Notes under the pieces: model-generated
The model's database searches: none
Seen by the model: only the letters and a program-made list of their open reading frames with translations
What the model was told of the DNA's origin: nothing
DNA from: Streptomyces sp. V3I8
Lineage (GTDB): Bacteria; Actinomycetota; Actinomycetes; Streptomycetales; Streptomycetaceae
Length of the DNA: 64,000 nucleotides
Assembly (NCBI RefSeq): GCF_030817535.1
Contig: NZ_JAUSZL010000002.1
Span: forward strand, 6,200,001-6,264,000
Direction of reading: 5' to 3'
Shown here: positions 1 through 8,722 of the stretch, in pieces
How the letters are laid out: each line of letters opens with the position of its first letter
Numbering within the stretch: position 1 is the stretch's first letter
Program-made: the position numbers and the translations under genes

Positions 1-30
1 GGTCGGGTCTCCGTCCCGGCTCCCGGCGAC

Positions 31-507
31 GTGGACGACCTCGTGGAGCAGCACAGGGACGCAGTCCTCGCCTACGCGCACAAGCTGCTCTCGGACCACC
101 ACCTCGCCGAGGACATCGTCCAGGAGACGTTCATCAGGGCGTGGCGCCACGCGGACAGACTCCTCAACCAGGAGGGCTCCGTACGCGGTTGGCTGCTCAA
201 GGTCGCGCGCAACTTGATCATCGACCGGTCGCGAAGCGCCCATGCGCGGTACGAGTCGGTGGCCGCCGACACCGAGGAGCGGGCGCAGCAGGACCACACC
301 GGACCGGCCCACGCGTCCATGGAGGCGGTCTCCCTGCTGAAGGGTGTCTCGGCGGAGCACCGGAACGTGCTCGTCTACCTCTACCTCTACGGGTGCACCG
401 TGGACGAGACCGCCCGCATCCTGGGCGTCCCGTCGGGCACGGTGAGCTCACGCCGGCACCTGGCACTGCGCGCCCTGCGCAACCGGCGCGCGGTGCTCGG
501 GTACTGA
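31..507 (+). CDS. ECF-type RNA polymerase sigma factor, 5' end possibly outside the window
   Basis: A short extracytoplasmic-function sigma factor that would direct RNA polymerase to a small regulon. Region 2 covers about residues 5-70, with the typical AEDIVQETFIRAW helix at 27-39. Region 4 covers about 100-150 and contains the helix-turn-helix TVDETARILGVPSGTVSSR. No C-terminal extension is present. The reading frame stays open to base 1, so the GTG at 31 is only the first visible start and a few N-terminal residues may be missing. No anti-sigma gene follows; a strong hairpin lies 14 bases after the stop, so any partner would be upstream. The family call is secure, the subgroup is not. Confidence 0.85.
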   Translation: MDDLVEQHRDAVLAYAHKLLSDHHLAEDIVQETFIRAWRHADRLLNQEGSVRGWLLKVARNLIIDRSRSAHARYESVAADTEERAQQDHTGPAHASMEAVSLLKGVSAEHRNVLVYLYLYGCTVDETARILGVPSGTVSSRRHLALRALRNRRAVLGY

Positions 508-520
508 CCCACCGCTCCCG

Positions 521-568
521 CGCATGCTGAAGGGCCCCACCGTTCACGGTGGGGCCCTTCAGCATGCG
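521..568 (+). terminator. Perfect 22-bp hairpin after the sigma factor
   Basis: Left arm 521-542 and right arm 547-568 are exact reverse complements around a TTCA loop. No T-tract follows, which is usual for high-GC actinomycete terminators. It separates the sigma gene from the regulator downstream. The 569-835 stretch after it holds no supported gene and should carry the promoter of the regulator. Confidence 0.85.
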
Positions 569-835
569 CGGGACGGATACACACCGGCACCGCTTCCGTT
601 TCATCGCGACTTGGCCGCACATGGGAATGCCTGGCGTCCGCCCGGGCGTGAGCAGGATGCTCGGGAAGGCCGCCGGATGTCGGGATCGCGTACGGAGTGT
701 CCTCGATCTGTCACCGCCGTGCCATGCGGAGGCAACCGGGTGAGGACCTTGGGACTCCGTCCCGTACCCCCACATGAACCGCCGATCACTGTTTCAGGAA
801 TGGCAGGAATGACAGGAACGACAGGAGGACCCGAG

Positions 836-3757
836 GTGAGCGCCGAACACGAGCCCACGGCGGGCATCGCACTGCGCTTCTCGGTGCTCGGGCCCCTGCG
901 GGCCTGGCGGCGGGCGACCGAGCTGAGCCCGGGACCGCCCAAGCAGCGGTCGGTGCTGGCGCTGCTCCTCGTGCAGGCCGGGCGGCCGGTGCCGCTGGAG
1001 CAGATACTGGACGCCCTGTGGGACGACGATCCGCCCGACCACGCGGTCAACGTCGTCCACCGCCATGTCGGTTCCCTCCGGCGACTGCTCGAACCGGAGC
1101 TGACGCAGCGGGCCGCGGCCCGTGTCCTGGTACGCGCCGGCGGTGGCTACCGGCTGAACGTCGCGGACGAGGCGCTGGATCTTCTGGAGTTCCGGAAATT
1201 ACGCGAGGCGGCGCACACCGCCGCGACGGCGGGCAGACCGGCGCAGGCCACCGGCCTGTTCGTCAGGGCGCTCTCCCTGTGGCGCGGGCGCACCGCGGCC
1301 GACCTGCCCCGCACCGCGCGTTCGCATCCGGTGTTCGCCGGGGTCGACGCCGAGTACCTGCACGCGGCCGGGGACGCCGCGGACGCGGCGCTGGCCGCGG
1401 GACGGACGTACCGGGTGCTCCCGCTTCTCAGGCAGGCGGCGGAGAGCGACCCGCTGAACGAGCACCTCCAGGCACGGCTCGTCCTCGTCCTCGCCGCCGA
1501 GGGCCAGTCGGCACAGGCGCTGGAGCACTACCAGGCCGTCCGGTCGCGGCTGGCGAGCGAACTGGGCGTCGACCCCGGCGCGGAACTGCGTGACGCGCAG
1601 ATCCGCGTGCTGCGCGGCACCGTCGCGCCGACGACGGGGGCACGCTCCGGCGCCGCGGTGGTCCCGGCCGCCGCGACCACCGGCGCCGAAGCCTTCCCAG
1701 GGGTGCGGCCCGCCCAACTCCCCGCCGACCTCCACGCGTTCACCGGCAGAAGGACGGAGCTGGAGTGGTTGCGCGGCCTGCTGCCGGCCGACGGCGGCCC
1801 GCCGGAAGCCGCCGTGGTCAGCGCGATCGTCGGCGCGCCCGGCGTGGGGAAGACCACGCTCGCCCTGCACTGGGCGCACCGCAACGCCCACCGCTTTCCC
1901 GACGGACAGCTGTACGTCAACCTGCGCGGTTACGACCTGGCAGGAGCCGCACTCGCTCCGTCGGCCGCGATCCGCTGCTTCCTCGAAGCGCTCGGCGTGC
2001 CGGCCGAGAACATCCCGCCGACCCTGGACGGCCAGACCGTCCTGTACCGCAGCCTGCTGGCACGACGCCGGATCCTGGTGGTCCTGGACAACGCCCGCAG
2101 CGCCGAACAGGTGCGCCCCCTCCTGCCGGGGACACCGACATGCCTCACCGTGATCACCAGCCGCGAGCAAATGCCCGGACTCGTCGCCTCCCACGGGGCG
2201 CGTTCCTTGCGCCTGGACCTCCTCACCGTCACCGAATCCCTCGAGTTCATGTCGAAGCGGCTGGGGGCCGCACGCGTCGAGGCGGACGGGCAGGCGGCGC
2301 TCGGCATCGCCGAGCAGTGCGGCCGGCTGCCCCTCGCCCTGGCCATCGTGTGCGCGCGTACGGAGAGCCGCGCGGCGGTACCGCTCGCCGACATCGCCGC
2401 GGAGCTCGCGGAGAGCCGCGACGACCTCGGTGTCTTCGCCGTCGGGGACCCGGCCACCGACCCGCGCTCCGTCTTCTCCTGGTCCTACCGCACACTGACC
2501 CCGGCGGCGGCCGGGGCCTTCCGGCTGCTGTGGATGTGCCCGCCCCACGGCGTCTCGCCACAGGCGGTCGCCAGCCTCACGGGACGGACGGCCAGGGAGA
2601 CGGGCCCCGTGCTGTGCGAGCTCACCCGGGCCAGCCTGTGGAGCGAACCCGCGCCCGGCCTCTACAGCTCCCACGAACTGCTGCGGACCTTCGCCCAGGA
2701 GCTCTCCCTGGCCGAAGACGCCCCCGACGCACGCGAGGACGCCCGCCGCCGGCTCTTCGACCACTACCTGCACAGCGCGCGCGGCGCGGCCACCCGTCTG
2801 TACACGCACCGGGAACCGCTCACGCTGCCCCCGGCGGCGGCCGGTACGCAGGTCGTCGAGTTCACCGGCACGGACGGAGCGGCGAAGTGGCTGGCCCGGG
2901 AGATGCCGGCACTGGAGGCGGTCATCACCCGGGACAGCGGTCACGGAACGGGAGCGCACGCCTGGCGCATGGCCGCGACCCTCGAACTCGTCCTCGACCG
3001 GCGCGGACGCCGCGAGGAGATCGAACTCCACACCGCGGCACTCGCCGGCGCCCAGCGGCTCGGCGAGACGCAGGGCGAGGCCCACATGCACCGCGTCCTC
3101 GGCTTCGCCCACGTCCGGACGAACGACCACGTCCGGGGTGCCTGGCACCTGGAGAAGGCGCTGGAACTGTTCACCGCGATGGGAGACGTCCCCTACACCG
3201 CGCTGACACACCGTTACCTGGCGTTCCTGGCGAACACCCGGCAGGACCACCGCGAGGCCCTGGCGCAGTACAAGATCGCCTGCGCCCTGTACACGAGCAC
3301 GCGGGCCTACGTCGGCATCGCGAGCGTCACGAACGAGGTCGCCTGGACCCGCCTCCTCCTGCACGAGTACGAGGAGGCGCTGGGGGACTGCCACCGCGCG
3401 GTCCGCATCGCCGCGAGGTCCGGCAACAGGAACATCGAGGCGGCGGCCTGGGACACCATGGGCGTCGCGCACCACCGCCTCGGCCGGCCCGACGAGGCAC
3501 TGGAGGCCTTCGACCGGGCGCTCGCCCACTACCGCGCCCTCAACGACGCCTCGCTGACCGCCGACACCCTCATCCACCGGGGAGAGGCGCTCGCCGCCAC
3601 CTCGCCCCGGGAAGCGCGCCAGGCCTGGGACGAGGCACTGCGGATACTCGACGCCCTCGGCCATACGGACGCCGGCACACTGCGCGAGCTGCTCGAAGGA
3701 CGTGGTGGGGACGCCAAGGGCGGCCGGGTCGCGGTGCGCACGCCTCACACCGGATAG
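836..3757 (+). CDS. AfsR/SARP-type transcriptional regulator with NB-ARC and TPR domains
   Basis: A 973-residue pleiotropic-type regulator. An OmpR-like winged helix (about residues 13-105) is followed by a bacterial transcriptional activator domain (about 105-250). An NB-ARC/STAND ATPase follows, with Walker A GAPGVGKTT at 333-341 and a Walker-B-like RILVVLDNA stretch. The C-terminal third is TPR-like helical repeats. Size and order match AfsR (about 990 residues), which couples ATP and signal sensing to activation of secondary-metabolite regulators. The GTG at 836 was chosen because AGGAGG sits at 823-828, seven bases upstream; an ATG at 800 is possible. No biosynthetic cluster adjoins it, so its target is unknown. 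I do not call it afsR itself. Confidence 0.88.
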   Translation: MSAEHEPTAGIALRFSVLGPLRAWRRATELSPGPPKQRSVLALLLVQAGRPVPLEQILDALWDDDPPDHAVNVVHRHVGSLRRLLEPELTQRAAARVLVRAGGGYRLNVADEALDLLEFRKLREAAHTAATAGRPAQATGLFVRALSLWRGRTAADLPRTARSHPVFAGVDAEYLHAAGDAADAALAAGRTYRVLPLLRQAAESDPLNEHLQARLVLVLAAEGQSAQALEHYQAVRSRLASELGVDPGAELRDAQIRVLRGTVAPTTGARSGAAVVPAAATTGAEAFPGVRPAQLPADLHAFTGRRTELEWLRGLLPADGGPPEAAVVSAIVGAPGVGKTTLALHWAHRNAHRFPDGQLYVNLRGYDLAGAALAPSAAIRCFLEALGVPAENIPPTLDGQTVLYRSLLARRRILVVLDNARSAEQVRPLLPGTPTCLTVITSREQMPGLVASHGARSLRLDLLTVTESLEFMSKRLGAARVEADGQAALGIAEQCGRLPLALAIVCARTESRAAVPLADIAAELAESRDDLGVFAVGDPATDPRSVFSWSYRTLTPAAAGAFRLLWMCPPHGVSPQAVASLTGRTARETGPVLCELTRASLWSEPAPGLYSSHELLRTFAQELSLAEDAPDAREDARRRLFDHYLHSARGAATRLYTHREPLTLPPAAAGTQVVEFTGTDGAAKWLAREMPALEAVITRDSGHGTGAHAWRMAATLELVLDRRGRREEIELHTAALAGAQRLGETQGEAHMHRVLGFAHVRTNDHVRGAWHLEKALELFTAMGDVPYTALTHRYLAFLANTRQDHREALAQYKIACALYTSTRAYVGIASVTNEVAWTRLLLHEYEEALGDCHRAVRIAARSGNRNIEAAAWDTMGVAHHRLGRPDEALEAFDRALAHYRALNDASLTADTLIHRGEALAATSPREARQAWDEALRILDALGHTDAGTLRELLEGRGGDAKGGRVAVRTPHTG

Positions 3758-3767
3758 GCCGTACGGA

Positions 3768-3824
3768 TGTTCACGGCGGAGCGGGATGTCCACGGCGGAG
3801 CGGGACGTCCACGGCGGAGCGGAA
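3768..3824. repeat. Three tandem copies of a 19-base unit
   Basis: The core CACGGCGGAGCGGGA occurs at 3772, 3791 and 3810, each preceded by TGTT, TGTC or CGTC. The repeats lie between the convergent ends of the SARP gene and the membrane receptor-like gene. No function is evident. Confidence 0.8.
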
Positions 3825-3872
3825 AGCCCGCGGCGGGGCTTCGTGAGGGAGCGGTACGCGTCGTGATCTCCC

Positions 3873-6791
3873 TTACCCGGGGTCCTTGATGTCGCACTCC
3901 CTCTGTGTGAGGGGGGTCGTGTCCCCCGCTAGGCGGCTGCACAGTACGTGGGTTTCGGCGGTGCCGCCGGCGTCGCGGCGGACCTTCTTGAGGACGATGC
4001 TGTGGCCGGTCCGGTCGCCGTAGGGCGGGGCCGTGGTGAGGTCGATCGTGCCGGTGGCCATGTCGGGGATCCGGACGGTACGCAGGTTCACCCAGGTCAG
4101 GGCGCGGCTCTGGGGCTTGTCGTCCCGGCTGGCCGCATCGTGGAGAGTCTGCGTCGCGTCGTGTGCCAGCGCGGTCTGGCCGCTGGCCAGGGCGGGGGTG
4201 CCGGGGCCCAGGTTCTGTCCCGTGACACCCGGCAGGTGCCGGGCGGCGTCCGCGTAGAAGTCCGTCTGGACGGCCGCCTTCTCCAGTTCGGCCAGTGCCG
4301 CGTGGTACAGGGTGACCTCGGGCGCGATCCTGTTGCGCCCGTGGAGGAAGTCGGCCTTGGAGAGGTCGTCGCCGGTGAGGATGGCGATGGGCTTCGCCGA
4401 GCAACCGGGCTCGCGGCTCAGCTGGGTCATGAGGGGATCGAGGTCCTCGACCCGGCCGGCGAAGTAGATCACGGACGGGACGGTGCCGTCCTGGCAGATC
4501 TGACGGGCATGCCGGCGCAGCTCGGGCCTGCCGCCGTCGCGTGTGTAGAGGCGCGGCTTCGGCGGCACGGTGAAACCGTGGTCCTTGAGCATGTCCTGGC
4601 CGTAGCGCGCCTGCTCCTGGGTGTACATGTCCGGGGTCTCCGTGGTGTCCCGTGCCAGCACCAGCGCGTGCTGCCGTTTACCCGGTGTGCGCAACTGGGC
4701 GGCGATCAGGCCCAGTTGTCGTACCTGCCACTGGTCCGGGGCGGCCAGGCTGAACCAGTTGGCGTACTCCCGGGGCAGATAGGTGGCGGAGTTGGTGCCG
4801 GAGACGATCGGCAGGCCGGCCGCCATGAGGATGCGGGCGGTCTCCCGACTCGACCTCAGGTCACGGCCGACACCCACGACCCCCACCACGGTCGGGTCGT
4901 GCGCGGCGTACGAGGCGATGGCTTCCGCCATCTTGGCCTGTCGGCCCAGGTCGAGGCCGCCGTTGGCGACCAGCACGCGGAGCCTGACGCTGGAGTCCTT
5001 GTTGATGACGGCCTGTGCCAGGTACACGCCCGCGAGTTCCTGGGCGCCCTTCACGAGCGAGGAGCCGTCGGGGTCGTGGCTGAGCGGACCGGCGTAGATC
5101 ACGGTGACGTGGTTGTCGGCGTGGTGGGCGAGGACGTCCGCGTTCTGCTCGGCGATGAGGTCCTCCAGTTGCTCCACGGTCCACGGGGTCTCGCTCCGTC
5201 CGACGAGCGGTTTGAGATCGTCGCTCCGGTCGGCCCCGGGCAGCCAGTCGGCGAAGCGGATGTCGCCCGTCGCGACGCCGATGCACTCCGTGCTGCCGTC
5301 CGGCTCCGTATGGCGCCGGGCGTCCCGGTTGGCGGTCAGTACCGTCGCCGAGCAGTACCGCTCGTGCAGGGTGTGGGCCCGCATGACGGTGCCGGCGGCC
5401 AGGACGGCGAGCACCAGGACCAGGGTGTGCAGGGACCACACCAGACGGGCGGGGGACGGCCGGGTGGACGCCCGCAGGTGCCGGTGGCGGTCCTCGACGG
5501 GCGCGAGCTGGTCGTGCGGCAGCGGGACCTTCATCACCCAGGGCAGCACGACCCGTTCGCCGCTGGGCGACTGCCGGACGCGCAGGTTGCGGGCCCACTC
5601 CCGGTACAGGGTGCGCAGCTGGTCGCTGAACCGGTGCCGCGGGGGTGTTTGGGCGGGTGTCTCACGGACCGCGCCGCGCTCGATGAGCGGCACGTCCTCG
5701 GCGCGCACCGAGGCGACGACGACCAGGGGATCGAGTTCGCTGCGGCGGCTGCGTACGTCGCTGACCGCCCGGATCAGCTCGATGCCGCCGTTGTGGACGT
5801 CCGCGCGCGGCAGGAAGAGCATGGGCGGGCGGGGCCGTTTGAAGCCGCGCAGGTCCCAGCTCCAGCGGCGGTGGTTGTCGCGCAGGTCCTCCCGCAGCGC
5901 CAGTACGCACAACTGGAGATGGAAGTCGCCGCCCGACTGGAGCGCCTCGGCCACGTCGTACGCCCGGGCCGCGATGGCCCGCCAGGACCGCACCGGGCGC
6001 AGCAGGGAGACCTCGGTCGGGTCCGCCTGGTCCGCCGCCCGCAGGAAGGTCGTGGTCAGGAACCAGCGGCTCTCCCGGCGCAGCCACAGGAAGATCGGTG
6101 CCCGCCCCGGCAGGACGGAGCTGAAGACCGTCAGCAGGACGAGCAGGGCGAGGCCCGCGCCCACCGCCATGTACCAGTCGGTACGGGCGAGGAGCGCGGC
6201 GAGCCCGGCCACGATGCTCGCCGGCAGGATGTGCGCCATGTCGGACAGGTGCAGGCCCGGGCTCCAGCGCCCGCGGCGCCTGGGACGCCAGCGCTGCCGG
6301 GCCAGCTGGTCGAGCAGCCGCTGCCGCTGGTCCTGCCCGGCTTCGGGGCTGCCGGGAGCGGGTGTGGCGGGCCAGTTGTCGCCGAGTTCCGCGACCGCGT
6401 CGTCGATGGCGTGCACCAGCCGCAGCCGCGGGAACGCGTACCGCCGGTAGAGCGCCTTCGGGCCGTCCCACTTCTTCGGCTCGCTCAGTGCGCGCACCAT
6501 GGCCGCGGCCCGGCGGACCTCCGTGCCGCCGTCGTAGGTGTCCTGCGCCACCGCGCACCGCGTGCCGTGCGCCTGCTGACCCTCGTACAACTGCCGGACC
6601 AGCCCGGCCACCGCGTCGTCGTCGGCGCCGTCCTGCGCGTGCAGGACGAAGGCCGGCATCGGCGGATCGACGTTCGTACGGTAGTCCTCGACGAGGATCT
6701 CCAGCTGATCCTGGAGATGGACCCCGGCGCCGGTCACCGGCAGGCCGCGATGGCCTCCGGAGCAGTCCGGCACCCGGTCGGAATTCACCAT
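3873..6791 (-). CDS. Large membrane protein with external type 1 periplasmic-binding (LivJ-like) domain
   Basis: A 972-residue protein that looks like a transmembrane sensor. Residues 1-185 are a soluble N-terminal part. Two helices follow at about 188-226, then a second soluble segment with a motif-B-like stretch (PPMLFLPRADVHNGG then DPLVVVAS, about 322-361), and a third helix at about 450-471. The C-terminal half is external; from about 560 to 900 it reads like a branched-chain-amino-acid-type ligand-binding fold (VIYAGPLSHD, VVGVVGVGRD, LPIVSGTNSA). The soluble parts resemble a STAND-like NTPase but no GxxxxGK[ST] is present. The ATG at 6791 is chosen for a GGGGGA stretch upstream; a GTG at 6809 is possible. 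Neither ABC permease nor ATPase genes adjoin it, so a plain transporter role is unlikely. Confidence 0.6.
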   Translation of the reverse strand: MVNSDRVPDCSGGHRGLPVTGAGVHLQDQLEILVEDYRTNVDPPMPAFVLHAQDGADDDAVAGLVRQLYEGQQAHGTRCAVAQDTYDGGTEVRRAAAMVRALSEPKKWDGPKALYRRYAFPRLRLVHAIDDAVAELGDNWPATPAPGSPEAGQDQRQRLLDQLARQRWRPRRRGRWSPGLHLSDMAHILPASIVAGLAALLARTDWYMAVGAGLALLVLLTVFSSVLPGRAPIFLWLRRESRWFLTTTFLRAADQADPTEVSLLRPVRSWRAIAARAYDVAEALQSGGDFHLQLCVLALREDLRDNHRRWSWDLRGFKRPRPPMLFLPRADVHNGGIELIRAVSDVRSRRSELDPLVVVASVRAEDVPLIERGAVRETPAQTPPRHRFSDQLRTLYREWARNLRVRQSPSGERVVLPWVMKVPLPHDQLAPVEDRHRHLRASTRPSPARLVWSLHTLVLVLAVLAAGTVMRAHTLHERYCSATVLTANRDARRHTEPDGSTECIGVATGDIRFADWLPGADRSDDLKPLVGRSETPWTVEQLEDLIAEQNADVLAHHADNHVTVIYAGPLSHDPDGSSLVKGAQELAGVYLAQAVINKDSSVRLRVLVANGGLDLGRQAKMAEAIASYAAHDPTVVGVVGVGRDLRSSRETARILMAAGLPIVSGTNSATYLPREYANWFSLAAPDQWQVRQLGLIAAQLRTPGKRQHALVLARDTTETPDMYTQEQARYGQDMLKDHGFTVPPKPRLYTRDGGRPELRRHARQICQDGTVPSVIYFAGRVEDLDPLMTQLSREPGCSAKPIAILTGDDLSKADFLHGRNRIAPEVTLYHAALAELEKAAVQTDFYADAARHLPGVTGQNLGPGTPALASGQTALAHDATQTLHDAASRDDKPQSRALTWVNLRTVRIPDMATGTIDLTTAPPYGDRTGHSIVLKKVRRDAGGTAETHVLCSRLAGDTTPLTQRECDIKDPG

Positions 6792-6913
6792 CGGTAATCC
6801 CCCGTTCACTTCAGGTGATCGGAGAGATTAGCGGCTGCGGGCGGGGCCGGGCGGGCGAATCGGCGATCCGGTGACCCGTTGACCTCCGGTCGACCGGTCC
6901 GGCGGGTGTCCCG

Positions 6914-6944
6914 GGCGACGGCCGAGGCGAAGTCGGCCGTCGCC
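6914..6944 (-). terminator. Perfect 12-bp hairpin downstream of the acetylxylan esterase
   Basis: Arms 6914-6925 and 6933-6944 are exact reverse complements around a 7-base loop. It lies about 75 bases beyond the stop of the xylanase-esterase operon. Short GTGAACAGG and GTGCGGGTG-like direct repeats fill 6946-7010. Confidence 0.75.
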
Positions 6945-7018
6945 GTGAACAGGTCGTGAACAGGCCGTGCGGGTGGTGCGAGTGGTGCGGATGGAGCGGG
7001 TGGTGTCGGGCCGGTGCG

Positions 7019-7720
7019 TCAGGGGGCCACCGCGCGGCCCGTCTGCGGGGAGATCCGGCCGGCGCACAGGCCCCGGGCGGTCAGGTTCTGCGCGATGCGC
7101 GGGATCGCGGCCAGCGTGTTGGCGGGCCAGTCGTGCATGAGGATGACCTGTCCGTTGCCGAGCCGTCCGGCGGCCTGCACGATGGCGTCCGTGCCGACGC
7201 CGTTCCAGTCCTGCGAGTCCACGTCCCAGATGATCTCGGTCAGACCGTATTTGGCCGCGACCGCCTTCACCGTCGCGTTGGTCTCGCCGTACGGCGGCCG
7301 GAACAGTTTCGGCGTACCGCCGCCCCCGGCCGCGATCGCCTGCTGGGTCCGGGAGATCTCCGAGTCGATCTGCGACTGGCCGAGCTGGGTCAGGTGGGGA
7401 TGGGTGTAGCTGTGGTTGCCGACCCACATGCCGGCGTCGACCTGGGCCCGTACCTTGGACGCGTTGGCGGCCGCGTACTGGCCCTGGTTGAACATCGTGG
7501 CCCGCAGCCCGTTCCGCTTGAGCGCGTCGAGCAGGGCCGGTGTGCTGCCGGACGGGCCGTCGTCGAAGGTGAGCCCGACATAGCCGTTGCAGGCGGCGGC
7601 GGTGCCGGCGGCGGCCTGTGCCGGAGCGGCGCCGGCCGCGAGCGTGCCCGCGGCGGTCAGTGCCACGGCGGCCAGCAGCGTCGCCGGACGGCGTGGGGCG
7701 AGGCGTGCCCGGGCCCTCAT
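7019..7720 (-). CDS. axeA: Secreted CE4 acetylxylan esterase / NodB-type polysaccharide deacetylase
   Basis: A 233-residue secreted deacetylase. An Ala-rich Sec signal covers about residues 1-37. All five NodB motifs are present: TFDDGP at 51-56 (catalytic base and metal Asp), HSYTH at 103-107 (metal His pair), RPPYG at 141-145, the DVDSQDW segment at 166-172 and LMHDW at 194-198. The enzyme would remove O-acetyl groups from xylan, or N-acetyl groups from chitin-like chains. Its ATG overlaps the stop of the upstream GH11 xylanase gene (ATGA), the same pairing as the known xlnB-axeA operon of Streptomyces lividans, which favours acetylxylan esterase. Unlike that AxeA, no carbohydrate-binding domain is attached; the protein ends right after the catalytic domain. 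Confidence 0.85.
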   Translation of the reverse strand: MRARARLAPRRPATLLAAVALTAAGTLAAGAAPAQAAAGTAAACNGYVGLTFDDGPSGSTPALLDALKRNGLRATMFNQGQYAAANASKVRAQVDAGMWVGNHSYTHPHLTQLGQSQIDSEISRTQQAIAAGGGGTPKLFRPPYGETNATVKAVAAKYGLTEIIWDVDSQDWNGVGTDAIVQAAGRLGNGQVILMHDWPANTLAAIPRIAQNLTARGLCAGRISPQTGRAVAP

Positions 7721-8388
7721 GACGCCACCGTGATGCTGGAGTTGCCGCTGCTCTGGTAACCCTCCGTCGCGAGGATCATGTAGTACTTGAAGGTGCCGAG
7801 GGGCATTCCCGCCCGGGCCCAGGCGTCGAAGTGGTTGCCGGTGGTGATGCTGCCGCCGGTCCTCCTCGACTGCCGGACGCTCCAGTACTGGTCGAAGGTC
7901 TTCGTGCCCTCGACGGACGGGGCGTTGTACCGGGTCGTCCGGTAGATGTCGTACGTGCCGCCGTCGCTGGTCACCGTGCCCTTGTACGTTCCCGTGGGCC
8001 GGAAGGTGCCCCAGTTGTCGACGATGTAGTACTCCACGAGCGGGCCGGCCGTCCACCCGTAGAGGGTCAGGTAGGCGTTGCCGGACGGGTTGAAGGCGCC
8101 CGAGTAGGTCACGGTCCTGCGGCTGCCGTTGCTCCAGCCCTTGCCGGCGACGAAGTTCCCGGTGTTCCGCCAGGTGGTGCCGTAGGTGCCGCCGGAGCCC
8201 AGGTTCATGGAGACCGTGCCCTGGGCGTCGGTCCAGAACGAGTAGTAGTAACCGTTGTTCGTGCCGGTCTGGTTCGTGGTGACGACCGTGTCGGCATGGG
8301 CCGTGCCGGGCAGGGCCAGCGCGGTCGCTGCACCCAGCAGCAGGGCGCAGGCCTGCCTGCGGTTCGGCTGTGCGGGGGTGAGGTTCAT
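7717..8388 (-). CDS. Secreted GH11 endo-1,4-beta-xylanase, catalytic domain only
   Basis: A 223-residue family 11 xylanase that cuts internal bonds of the xylan backbone outside the cell. The signal peptide has a twin-arginine-like [10 protein letters not shown] start and ends at LPGTAHA (about residue 32), so Tat export is possible. The beta-jelly-roll sequence contains the nucleophile Glu119 in [12 protein letters not shown] and the acid/base Glu209 in ATEGYQSSG. It stops right after the catalytic domain, without the linker and binding module of S. lividans XlnB, so in architecture it is closer to XlnC. The ATG at 8388 is preceded by GGAGGG. It is first gene of a two-gene operon with the CE4 esterase (4-base overlap). 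Confidence 0.93.
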   Translation of the reverse strand: MNLTPAQPNRRQACALLLGAATALALPGTAHADTVVTTNQTGTNNGYYYSFWTDAQGTVSMNLGSGGTYGTTWRNTGNFVAGKGWSNGSRRTVTYSGAFNPSGNAYLTLYGWTAGPLVEYYIVDNWGTFRPTGTYKGTVTSDGGTYDIYRTTRYNAPSVEGTKTFDQYWSVRQSRRTGGSITTGNHFDAWARAGMPLGTFKYYMILATEGYQSSGNSSITVAS

Positions 8389-8462
8389 GTGCGGGTTCCC
8401 TCCGTCTTCCACGGGGTGGGTTTGGTCGAACAGTGTTGACCGGGACCCGACAAGCGTCAATA

Positions 8463-8484
8463 GTTTCGTTCATGATTACGAAAC
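8463..8484. promoter_or_regulatory. Inverted repeat GTTTCGT-N8-ACGAAAC upstream of the xylanase
   Basis: Perfect 7-bp arms at 8463-8469 and 8478-8484 around an 8-base spacer, directly beside the candidate -35 element. The CGAAA/TTTCG half-sites resemble the CGAA-N-TTCG type of operator reported for xylan-responsive LacI-family repressors of streptomycetes. No repressor gene is in the window. Confidence 0.5.
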
Positions 8485-8605
8485 ATTCGTCATGGATGGG
8501 GGTGTGGATGGAGGGTCTTTTTGCTGGTGGTGGGCACCTTTGCGGGATCGGGATTGCCATGCGGTCGCCGTCCGACCGGGGTAGATCAGAAGGAGGGGAT
8601 CGGAG

Positions 8606-8622
8606 CTTCGAATGTTTCGAAG
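8606..8622. promoter_or_regulatory. Inverted repeat CTTCGAA-N3-TTCGAAG upstream of the xylanase
   Basis: Perfect 7-bp arms at 8606-8612 and 8616-8622. The arms contain the same CGAA/TTCG core as the site at 8463, so both may belong to one xylan-responsive control system. Confidence 0.45.
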
Positions 8623-8674
8623 GGTTTGTGCGGCGGGGTGATGGCTCCTCGGCGCACGGGTGCCCGCGACAGAA

Positions 8675-8711
8675 GGGCGCCCCCGGTCCGTGGTCCGGAT
8701 CGGGGGCGCCC
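8675..8711 (-). terminator. Hairpin downstream of the zinc-ribbon gene
   Basis: An 11-bp perfect stem (8675-8685 with 8701-8711) contains a smaller inner TCCG/CGGA pairing (8687-8690 with 8696-8699). It lies 11 bases past the stop of the minus-strand gene and separates it from the xylanase promoter region. Confidence 0.7.
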
Positions 8712-8722
8712 ACTGCCGTCGG

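Larger units (their letters stand above)
8389..8674 (-). promoter_or_regulatory. Promoter region of the xylanase-esterase operon
   Basis: This stretch has no supported gene. Reading on the minus strand, a TTGACG (complement of 8455-8460) followed 17 bases later by AACACT is a possible -35/-10 pair. Two inverted repeats listed separately lie just upstream of it, at 8463-8484 and 8606-8622, and are the likely operators. Confidence 0.4.

Noticed and set aside
836..3757. Antibiotic biosynthetic cluster marked by a SARP regulator
   Set aside because: No polyketide, peptide, terpene or tailoring cluster genes surround either SARP gene; they look like stand-alone global regulators.
1199..3793. Long open frame on the minus strand opposite the first SARP gene
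   Set aside because: Third-position G/C bias of the plus-strand gene keeps the opposite frame open; the translation is low-complexity Arg/Gly/Ala sequence without domains.
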